The position numbers and the translations under genes are program-made. The notes beneath the pieces are model-generated. The model searched no databases. It was not told where the DNA came from and saw nothing but the letters and a program-made list of their open reading frames with translations. A stretch of DNA of 8,115 nucleotides from Desulfamplus sp. (GTDB lineage: Bacteria; Desulfobacterota; Desulfobacteria; Desulfobacterales; Desulfobacteraceae), in contig JADFXA010000092.1 in NCBI GenBank assembly GCA_015233755.1, positions 1-8,115 on the forward strand, in the 5' to 3' direction. Below are positions 1-5,858 of the stretch, one piece after another (position 1 is the first letter of the stretch; every line of letters starts with the position of its first letter).

Positions 1-241
1 CATTTTCAATTACCCAACCCACAATGCTTTTTTGTTTCTCGTCAATATCAATTCCAATAATATTTTCGCTCTCTTTACCAGCAGCTTCAATACAGTGGTA
101 ACAATGATTTTTTTTGATCCAGATTGATCCTCTCTCAACATTTTGAAGTTTAAGCAGGGCAAGAAGAAATTTTTTTTGAAGTGATATTGGATCAAGCTCT
201 CCTGCAAAGGATTTAAAAAGGTCAAAAGATGATTTGTTCAC
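1..241 (-). CDS. GAF-domain sensory/regulatory protein, N-terminal fragment
   Basis: An open frame runs from GTG (complement of 239-241) off the left edge, giving 80 residues that begin MNKSSFDLFKSFAGELDP. An in-frame TAA lies six codons upstream with no other start between, and AGGA sits 8 nt before the GTG, so this start is well fixed. The segments LQKKFLLALLKLQNVERGSI, WIKK and SIVGWVIEN resemble the first part of GAF domains at the N-terminus of sigma-54-interacting regulators and related sensors in Desulfobacterota. From family knowledge such a domain senses a small ligand or acts as a dimerising input; the output domain (AAA+/HTH, kinase or GGDEF) lies outside the window and cannot be called. 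An ATG-started frame inside it (10-225, minus) is an out-of-frame shadow. The gene is divergent from the gntR operon across about 330 bp of AT-rich DNA. The GAF assignment is moderately sure; the sigma-54 link is a guess. Confidence 0.7.
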   Translation of the reverse strand, partial: MNKSSFDLFKSFAGELDPISLQKKFLLALLKLQNVERGSIWIKKNHCYHCIEAAGKESENIIGIDIDEKQKSIVGWVIEN

Positions 242-452
242 GGCTTTGTTCCTAAATGTTTACAGTAGTAATGTTACATTGATAGTTCACAATTGAGTTA
301 TAATTCATATTGTTTTGATAAGTTGTATATATTTTCTTTAAAAGAATACAATATCACCACTTTGCTATTGATTCCATATTAAATTGGCGAATTTTTACTT
401 TCATTTGAATAATTAATATGATAATTTTTCTATTTAGATATATCAAATGTAT

Positions 453-466
453 GTTGTAGATACAAC
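453..466. promoter_or_regulatory. Candidate GntR operator palindrome
   Basis: The sequence is GTTGTA-GA-TACAAC, two perfect 6-bp inverted arms around a 2-bp centre. GntR regulators of the FadR/FCD subfamily often bind short palindromes with T-N-G-T and A-C-N-A half-sites; TTGT...ACAA here fits that form. It lies about 105 nt upstream of the gntR start in the divergent region, a usual place for autoregulation. Binding is inferred only. Confidence 0.4.
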
Positions 467-519
467 TAACAATGAAGAAAGTTTCGAAAATTTATCTATT
501 AAAGATATTATAGCCATAA

Positions 520-525
520 TATAAT
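520..525 (+). promoter_or_regulatory. Candidate -10 box for the gntR operon
   Basis: A perfect TATAAT lies 45 nt upstream of the gntR ATG. No good TTGACA-like -35 is found 16-18 nt upstream, so the promoter may need an activator or the match may be chance in AT-rich DNA. The box sits between GCCA (513-516) and TGGC (526-529), a short inverted repeat with a 9-nt centre that a repressor could use. Confidence 0.3.
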
Positions 526-570
526 TGGCACAAACAATTTTATATAAATAATACAAGGTAAAAATAAGAT

Positions 571-1245
571 ATGCACAAAGCAACCGAAGGATATACAGCT
601 AAAAAAGATATTTATAACTCTTTAAGAAGTGCGATATTAAATGGAAAGTTAAAGCCCGGAGAGAGGCTGTCAATCGATCTGCTAAAAACAGAATTTGGTA
701 CAAGTATAACGCCAGTAAGGGATGCTCTACAGATGCTAAATCAAGAGGCATTGATTACCATAAAATCTCGTTCTGGTTATTTTGTTACAAGAATAACCTT
801 GAAAGAGCTGAGAGATATGCTTGAACTAAGAGAGATTCTTGAGCTTGCCTCAATTGAGCGGGCAGCAAAAAATATAACTCCTGAAATGGTAGCAAAGTTA
901 AGATCAGTTCATTTAGGATATTCAGGAGAAGATGATCTATCTTATACTCGATATACAGATGAAAATCGAAATTTTCATTTCATGGTTGCTGAAGCATCTG
1001 AAAACATGGAGCTTGCTTCTACTTTGAAACATCTTTTAGATAGATTAGCAAGGTTTATGGTTATCCGTCATGCAGGAAAAGATATGCCAGATATTCATGA
1101 AAAATTAGTTCAAAAACTTGAAGCTCATGACGGTGAGGGAGCAAGAAAGCTGCTTATGAGTGAGCTTAGTAATACTAAACTTGCGGTAATGGATCGTATT
1201 ATGCAAGAAGAGGCTGCATTTTGGCATCTTGGTGGCGGAATATGA
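571..1245 (+). CDS. GntR family transcriptional regulator, FCD (FadR-type) subfamily
   Basis: This 224-residue protein has the size and architecture of FadR-type regulators. A winged helix-turn-helix spans about residues 10-75: it contains LKPGERLS, the recognition-helix region TSITPVRDALQMLNQEALI and the wing SRSGYFV. An all-helical FCD ligand-binding domain follows from about 78 to 212. FCD domains usually bind a metal and a small carboxylate through an Asp, a His four residues later, and two further His. Here H136 (NFHFM) and H176 (DIHEKL) are kept, but the Asp position is N132 and the last His position is E198, so the metal site may be altered or lost. AAGGT at 555-559 precedes the ATG by 11 nt. 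The stop overlaps the start of the next gene (ATGA), implying translational coupling and that it regulates its own operon. The family call is firm; the effector is unknown. Confidence 0.92.
   Translation: MHKATEGYTAKKDIYNSLRSAILNGKLKPGERLSIDLLKTEFGTSITPVRDALQMLNQEALITIKSRSGYFVTRITLKELRDMLELREILELASIERAAKNITPEMVAKLRSVHLGYSGEDDLSYTRYTDENRNFHFMVAEASENMELASTLKHLLDRLARFMVIRHAGKDMPDIHEKLVQKLEAHDGEGARKLLMSELSNTKLAVMDRIMQEEAAFWHLGGGI
1231..1240 (+). promoter_or_regulatory. Ribosome binding site inside gntR deciding the next start
   Basis: GGTGGCGGA lies directly upstream of ATG 1242 and within the last codons of gntR. It supports ATG 1242, which overlaps the gntR stop as ATGA, over the in-frame ATG at 1221. 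That earlier ATG would add only seven residues (MASWWRN) and has no comparable purine-rich site before it. Confidence 0.6.
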
Positions 1246-3497
1246 ATAAAATACCCCAAATAATAAGCCCTGATGGCTATATACATACAATTCAAGAAAA
1301 GAGAGATAATCCAAAGCAAATAGATTTAATAGAATCAAACAAATCAACAACTCAAGTAGAACCACTGCACCAAACATACTTCCCTAATCTAATAGAATCA
1401 GCAGAATCAATACAAGCGACTTTCTATTTTCCGTCTGTTTCAGATTATATAAGAGGAGCAATTTTAGAGAACAAGCCATATTTTTTTGTAGGCAGAAGCG
1501 GTAATGCTCAGATTGGTATTAAAACTTATCAAAATAATTTAACAACAATGCCAACCATTGAGAATCAAGATATTTATCTTGATGGGCAGATTCAAAACTT
1601 AAACCCACTTTTAAACTCGGGATTGCAAACAGGCAATGTTCTTGAGCTTTTTAAGAAAGGTGATGAGATTGGCAGACTCGTTGTCATGGACCCTGAACTT
1701 AGAATTCACGATGTTCGGCACTATCTCCATAAAAGGCTTTTTGTAGGTAGAGAGGTTACTAAAGGCTACTATGAAGGTTTTGAAATTCATCAAGAGAGCG
1801 ATCCAATAACAGGGAAAATATCTGACTATATCACCATTGATCTTGAGCCGTTTCAATACACATTTGAACCTTATGCCATTAACCCTTCAAGCATAAATGC
1901 TGTTATTAAAGAGGGTAGAAGTGCTTTGAGCAAGATTCGCTCGAGAGTGGCAGTTGATCTGAAAAGCGCTGTGCTAAAGCCAAATGAGTTGTTTGTAGGT
2001 GATATAAAAATCTCTCTTGGGGATGTATATGCAATAATTGACGCTGTTGTAGAACCTGAATCAAACTTTATTGAACATCTTCCAGCCAGAGTGCTTGATC
2101 CTTTTCGCACATTCAGAGATAGGCAAGTTGAACTATACAATTTTGGCAATTGCGACACTCCGTTGAGTGAAATCAAAATTAGAGTCCGTTTTTTCAGAAC
2201 AAAAAATCCGCTGACTGTGCCATTGGAAAAGAGTAAGGTAAAAGAGGGATACAGAGTTTATGACCTTCTTACAAACGCAGAGATAAGTAATCTGTTTCGT
2301 TCTATTCATCATAACTCTTTGGGTATGATTTTAAATAAGGGTAACTTTATTCAAATTCCAAGGGCTGAAGATATTGAAGGTGAGGCACAGTTTGAAATTA
2401 TTAAACACTCTGTAGTTCAAAGCACATCGCGTAAATCAGAGTTAGTTCTTCCAACTTCAGAAGAAAATGATCTTCAAAATGGTGAGTTTAGAAAAACTCT
2501 TCAAAAGCTATCTGTGCTTGGAGGAATTAATAGCCGTATATTTATTGGAGATAAGTTTCCATCGCATGAAGTTATAAATGCTTTGAACAGAAGCGGTATC
2601 AGAACTTTTTTGATAAATTCAGCTAATCCATCTTTTGAAGATGACTATATCAAAAAAATGATAAATTTAACTCACGCTGACCACTCTGCATGTGAGTTCT
2701 TACGCTATGATTCAGAGACTGACAAAATCTATACTTTTTATCATGGCTGTTTTATGGAGCCTGATGATAAAGAGCGATTTGATAAGGTTAGATATTGGTT
2801 TGCATTTTATGGTTCACACATAAAAGAGGCTGATAATAGGTTAACAAACGAGCTTTTAAATAAGCTTGCAGCAAAACTTGGTGATGAGATGGGAATTGTT
2901 CACGGAGGTGGTCCGGGACTTATGAAAGAGTCAAATGATCTTGCAAGGAAACATAACATAATGAGTGTTGGAATTGCAATTGACCTTGAGGGTGAGAGGC
3001 AATTATCCCTTACAACATGCGATGGACTTATCAAATATAAAGAGGGGCTCCGTCTTTCAAGACAGGATCATCTTCAAAAGTTGAGCAATCTTCCAATTAT
3101 CAATACAGGTGGATACGGAAGCTCTGAAGAGCTTGCCATATCAATAACATCTATGAAAATTCACGAAAATCCACTTGCTCCTATAATTTTGCTTGACCCT
3201 GATAATTTATGGAATCATGCACAGAAACAAACTATTGAGATTGCAGAAAGAAAATATGGTCCACCTTTTATCCCAAATCTAATTAAGCCCTGTCGAACTG
3301 CTGATGAGGCTTTAAAAGAGATTATAAAATTTTTATCCCACCCAGATAATTGGTATAAAAAGAATAAAATTCCAACTGAGGACATTGAAATATCAAGAGT
3401 AAAATCAAAAAGAATAAGGCAAGAGAATCTTGGACAAGTTGATGTTGAGGTATTTGAGAACCCAAACTATAGATTGACTCAAATGAGTATTGGTTAA
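1242..3497 (+). CDS. Two-part protein: unknown N-terminal region plus LOG-like Rossmann domain
   Basis: With ATG 1242 as start this is 751 residues. The C-terminal part, about 518-705, resembles the LOG/TIGR00730 Rossmann fold (lysine-decarboxylase-like; characterised members are nucleotide-5'-monophosphate phosphoribohydrolases that release bases such as cytokinins). The visible signatures are GGGPGLMKESNDLA (from 555), R607 in RLSRQDHLQKL, and TGGYGSSEEL (from 622), which aligns with the family PGGxGTxxE. The Pro is Thr, the Thr is Ser and the usual RK is RQ, while R607 and the Glu pair remain. Residues 1 to about 510 match no family I recognise. They look soluble, with no signal peptide or membrane helix. 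Typical LOG proteins have about 180-250 residues, so this is about three times longer. It is coupled to gntR and ends 11 nt before the sulfurylase-kinase gene, so a role in the same pathway is likely. The hydrolase activity is unproven. Confidence 0.8.
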   Translation: MNKIPQIISPDGYIHTIQEKRDNPKQIDLIESNKSTTQVEPLHQTYFPNLIESAESIQATFYFPSVSDYIRGAILENKPYFFVGRSGNAQIGIKTYQNNLTTMPTIENQDIYLDGQIQNLNPLLNSGLQTGNVLELFKKGDEIGRLVVMDPELRIHDVRHYLHKRLFVGREVTKGYYEGFEIHQESDPITGKISDYITIDLEPFQYTFEPYAINPSSINAVIKEGRSALSKIRSRVAVDLKSAVLKPNELFVGDIKISLGDVYAIIDAVVEPESNFIEHLPARVLDPFRTFRDRQVELYNFGNCDTPLSEIKIRVRFFRTKNPLTVPLEKSKVKEGYRVYDLLTNAEISNLFRSIHHNSLGMILNKGNFIQIPRAEDIEGEAQFEIIKHSVVQSTSRKSELVLPTSEENDLQNGEFRKTLQKLSVLGGINSRIFIGDKFPSHEVINALNRSGIRTFLINSANPSFEDDYIKKMINLTHADHSACEFLRYDSETDKIYTFYHGCFMEPDDKERFDKVRYWFAFYGSHIKEADNRLTNELLNKLAAKLGDEMGIVHGGGPGLMKESNDLARKHNIMSVGIAIDLEGERQLSLTTCDGLIKYKEGLRLSRQDHLQKLSNLPIINTGGYGSSEELAISITSMKIHENPLAPIILLDPDNLWNHAQKQTIEIAERKYGPPFIPNLIKPCRTADEALKEIIKFLSHPDNWYKKNKIPTEDIEISRVKSKRIRQENLGQVDVEVFENPNYRLTQMSIG

Positions 3498-3508
3498 AAA
3501 TTATAATT

Positions 3509-5233
3509 ATGGAATATCTACAAAAAATGGCTTTACCCCATCTAAGAGATGGTGAGCTTGTCAATCTAATGGTTGATAATGAGCGTTCTGAGTATTTGAA
3601 AAAGCTATCCTCTACAATACCTGATGTTATTCTAAATGAACGTCAACTATGTGATTTTGAACTTCTCTCAATCGGTGCTTACTCGCCTCTTCAAGGTTTT
3701 ATGAATAGGGCTGATTACGATATAGTTCTTGAAAAGATGCGTCTTTCAACAGGAGAGCTTTGGCCTGTTCCAATAACACTTGATGTCTCAGAAAATTTAG
3801 CTAAGAGTTGCCAAGTCGGTCAATTGTTGATGTTAAGAGATCAAGAGGGGTTCATTCTTGGAGTTATTCAAGTTGAAGATATATGGCTAATTGACGTAGA
3901 GAAAGAAGCGATAACCCTTTATGGCACTAAAGATACGGAACATCCTGGGGTCAATTATCTCTACTACCGTTCGGGTAAATATTACGTAGGTGGGAAAGTT
4001 CAAGCCATGAATCTTCCTATACACTCCGATTTTAGGCGGCTTAGAAGAACCCCAAATGAAGTTAGGGAGATATTCTCAAAACTTGGATGGAAAAAAGTTG
4101 TCGGATTTTTGACACGCCATCCTATTCATAGACCTCAATTTGAGATGACTATAAGAGCAATGAGGCAAGCTCAGGCTAACTTACTGCTCTTGCCGGTTGC
4201 AGGTGAGACAAAACCCGGAGACTTTGACCATTTCACTCGAATGAAGTGTTATAAAACAGTAGAGCCTTATTATCCGCCGGACTCCTTTATGCTCAATCTC
4301 CTTCCATTGGCAATGAGACTCGCAGGTCCAAGAGATGCTCTACTTCATATAATTATGGGGAAAAATTTTGGGTGTACCCATTTTATAATTGGTCATAATC
4401 ACTCAAGCCCTGGTAAAGACAGCAATGGAAGGCCTTTTTACAGCTCTGAAGATGCGGCATCTTTTGCCTCTAAAGTCTCTTTAGAGGTAGGTGTTGAAGT
4501 TCTTGCATTTAAAAAAATGGTATATTTGCCCTCTGATGATGAATATCAATTTGAAGATGATGTTCCGGAAAATATGGAGAAACTCTTTTTATCAGGTACA
4601 GATATACGCAAAAAAATTCGTGCTGGAAAAAATGTTCCTGAATGGGCAACCTTTCCAGAGGTAGTTGAAGAGCTTAAAAGATCATATCCGCCACCCTCTG
4701 GCCAAGGTTTCACAGTTTTTCTTACAGGTCTGTCTGGAGCTGGAAAATCAACTATTGCCAATATACTTTATGCAAAATTTATGGAGATAGGAACAAGACC
4801 AGTAACTTTGCTTGATGGAGACATTGTAAGAAGAAACCTTTCAAGTGAGCTTAACTTCTCTAAAGAACACAGAGATATAAACGTAAGGCGTATAGGTTTT
4901 GTTGCAGCAGAGATAAGCAAAAACCGTGGTATTGCAATATGTGCCCCAATTGCTCCTTATAAAAACACAAGAGAAGAGATAAGAAGAGCAATTGAAAAAT
5001 ATGGTGGATTCTTTGAGATTCATGTAGCAACTCCAATTGAAGAGTGTGAGAAAAGAGATCGTAAGGGGATGTATGCAAAAGCACGGGCTGGACTTATTAA
5101 AGGTTTTACAGGCATAGATGATCCTTATGAAATACCTCAAAAATGTGAAATGTCCATAGACACAACTCATATAACACCTGATGAGGCTGTGCATGAGATT
5201 CTGCTCTATATCGGGCAAAAAGGTTTTATATGA
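3509..5233 (+). CDS. sat/cysC: ATP sulfurylase-APS kinase fusion with altered sulfurylase active site
   Basis: This 574-residue protein is colinear with bifunctional Sat-CysC proteins such as the Aquifex type. The sulfurylase half is about 1-395: GAYSPLQGFM, PVPITLD, LLLLPVAGETKPGDFDHFTR, PLAMRLAGPRDAL and SGTDIR. The APS kinase half is about 400-574: P-loop GLSGAGKS at 407-414, DGD at 436-438, and KGFTGIDDPYE at 531-541. Normally the pair makes APS from sulfate and ATP, then PAPS. The kinase motifs look intact. In the sulfurylase the usual QTRNPxHxxH reads LTRHPIHRPQ (201-210), losing the Gln, the Asn and the second His; GRDHAxPGK reads GHNHSSPGK (295-303), losing the Arg, the Asp and the Ala. 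Overall conservation argues against simple decay. The sulfurylase half may be inactive, structural, or use another substrate. The gene is last in the gntR operon. No clear ribosome binding site precedes ATG 3509 or the alternative ATG 3527, so the start is uncertain. Confidence 0.9.
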   Translation: MEYLQKMALPHLRDGELVNLMVDNERSEYLKKLSSTIPDVILNERQLCDFELLSIGAYSPLQGFMNRADYDIVLEKMRLSTGELWPVPITLDVSENLAKSCQVGQLLMLRDQEGFILGVIQVEDIWLIDVEKEAITLYGTKDTEHPGVNYLYYRSGKYYVGGKVQAMNLPIHSDFRRLRRTPNEVREIFSKLGWKKVVGFLTRHPIHRPQFEMTIRAMRQAQANLLLLPVAGETKPGDFDHFTRMKCYKTVEPYYPPDSFMLNLLPLAMRLAGPRDALLHIIMGKNFGCTHFIIGHNHSSPGKDSNGRPFYSSEDAASFASKVSLEVGVEVLAFKKMVYLPSDDEYQFEDDVPENMEKLFLSGTDIRKKIRAGKNVPEWATFPEVVEELKRSYPPPSGQGFTVFLTGLSGAGKSTIANILYAKFMEIGTRPVTLLDGDIVRRNLSSELNFSKEHRDINVRRIGFVAAEISKNRGIAICAPIAPYKNTREEIRRAIEKYGGFFEIHVATPIEECEKRDRKGMYAKARAGLIKGFTGIDDPYEIPQKCEMSIDTTHITPDEAVHEILLYIGQKGFI

Positions 5234-5269
5234 AGAATTCAATCTAAAAACATTGGTATATCTTTTGCT

Positions 5270-5306
5270 TATTCATTTTCATGAAGTAAATAGTGAATAT
5301 TTTTTT
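5270..5306 (+). terminator. Candidate AT-rich rho-independent terminator of the gntR operon
   Basis: TATTCATT at 5270-5277 pairs with AGTGAATA at 5292-5299 (8 bp including one T-G pair) around a 14-nt loop, followed by seven T residues at 5300-5306. It lies about 36 nt after the sulfurylase-kinase stop. The stem is low in GC, so it would be a weak terminator. Confidence 0.4.
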
Positions 5307-5332
5307 GTATGAACTTCTCTCTTTGCTTTATT

Positions 5333-5338
5333 TATAAT
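5333..5338 (+). promoter_or_regulatory. Candidate -10 box upstream of the 60-residue ORF
   Basis: A perfect TATAAT follows the candidate terminator. The best -35-like string, ATGAAC at 5309-5314, matches the consensus at only three of six positions with an 18-nt spacer. A transcript from here would carry a leader of roughly 115 nt before the small ORF at 5462. Confidence 0.3.
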
Positions 5339-5363
5339 GATGATTGATAGTTAGGAGTTACTA

Positions 5364-5384
5364 ATGGATTTTCTGCACAACTAA
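5364..5384 (+). CDS. Possible six-codon leader ORF (MDFLHN)
   Basis: AGGAG at 5353-5357 is spaced 6 nt from ATG 5364, a stronger ribosome binding site than that of several real genes here, but the frame closes after six codons. It could be a leader peptide in the transcript from the TATAAT at 5333, or a chance or decayed start. A second AGGAG at 5426-5430 has no start codon after it, which favours remnants or a regulatory leader. The six residues show no amino-acid bias suggesting attenuation. Confidence 0.2.
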   Translation: MDFLHN

Positions 5385-5461
5385 TTTTTTATCCAATAAA
5401 GTCAAGGGTAGAATCTACGTTTTGTAGGAGATCAAATAACAACATTTTTTAGAGGTGTAAT

Positions 5462-5644
5462 ATGAATAGTATAAAGACATCAGAATATAAAGAGGTTAAT
5501 ATATTAGGATCGATCGTCAAAATTCGACCGAAAAGACGTCAAGGATCCAACCCTCTCTTAGAAGGGGTTAGGAAATTTCAAGAGGAACTCCAAAAACGCC
5601 AAGAGCAACAAGACGCTCTAATAAAAAAATGCCAAAGTTCTTAA
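5462..5644 (+). CDS. Small basic protein with coiled-coil-like C-terminus, unknown function
   Basis: This 60-residue frame has a convincing ribosome binding site (AGAGGTG, 5451-5457) just before its ATG. I do not recognise the product. Residues 8-22 look beta-prone (YKEVNILGSIVKIRP), followed by a basic patch KIRPKRRQ at about 20-27. A charged Gln/Glu/Lys-rich helix, about 34-56 (LEGVRKFQEELQKRQEQQDA), could form a coiled coil. The size, the basic patch and the helix would suit a small DNA-binding or antitoxin-like protein, but no toxin partner is visible and no motif proves this. A GC-rich hairpin begins 7 nt after the stop. It stands between the sulfurylase-kinase operon and the SPFH gene, in a segment I suspect was inserted. 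Translation is likely but unproven. Confidence 0.5.
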   Translation: MNSIKTSEYKEVNILGSIVKIRPKRRQGSNPLLEGVRKFQEELQKRQEQQDALIKKCQSS

Positions 5645-5651
5645 AGAATAC

Positions 5652-5669
5652 CCCGCCGCTTGCGGCGGG
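5652..5669. repeat. GC-rich perfect hairpin (terminator or REP-like element)
   Basis: CCCGCCGC-TT-GCGGCGGG forms an 8-bp, all-GC stem with a 2-nt loop, conspicuous in AT-rich DNA. It begins 7 nt after the 60-residue ORF. No T tract follows (TAGCTTCATG), so it is not a standard rho-independent terminator on the plus strand. Compact GC palindromes of this kind are often dispersed REP-like repeats or RNA-stabilising hairpins. Only one copy is in this window, so repeat status cannot be judged. Confidence 0.55.
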
Positions 5670-5757
5670 TAGCTTCATGTAGGCAGCCATTTCAGATTAT
5701 TCAAAACAAACCTATTTAACCTACAAGTTAGAATTGGATTCATTTTTGTCGGGCAAC

Positions 5758-5781
5758 GTTGAGCGTTTGGAAAAGCTCAAC
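5758..5781. repeat. Inverted repeat upstream of the SPFH gene
   Basis: GTTGAGC at 5758-5764 and GCTCAAC at 5775-5781 are perfect 7-bp arms around a 10-nt loop. They lie about 78 nt upstream of the SPFH start. This could be an operator, an RNA hairpin in the leader, or the end of an inserted element. No T tract follows. I see no clear promoter hexamers nearby. Confidence 0.35.
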
Positions 5782-5858
5782 TAATGACTGTTTAGAGAAT
5801 TCCTTCTGGTTAAGGTGGTAATTAACTAAACTTTACATAAAAGGGGCATATATTCTTT

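Larger units (their letters stand above)
242..570. other. Divergent AT-rich intergenic region
   Basis: This stretch separates the minus-strand GAF gene from the plus-strand gntR operon. I find no convincing coding frame in it on either strand. It should hold promoters for both directions. The clearest elements are an interrupted palindrome at 453-466 and a TATAAT box at 520-525, both listed separately. The sequence is very rich in A/T tracts, so -10-like strings are expected by chance. Confidence 0.6.

Noticed and set aside
10..225. A 71-residue ATG frame on the minus strand
   Set aside because: It is out of frame within the GAF-domain coding region, which starts at GTG 241 with a good ribosome binding site and recognisable protein sequence.
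525..541. TTGGCAC resembling a sigma-54 -24 element upstream of gntR
   Set aside because: The required GC of the -12 element, 10 nt downstream of the GG, is TT here, so the promoter is incomplete.
1221..1241. An upstream ATG adding seven residues to the LOG-like protein
   Set aside because: ATG 1242 overlaps the gntR stop as ATGA and follows a GGTGGCGGA site; the extension overlaps gntR by 25 nt and has no such site.
4841..5242. A 133-residue frame on the minus strand
   Set aside because: It is antisense to the conserved APS kinase domain and its product has no recognisable features.
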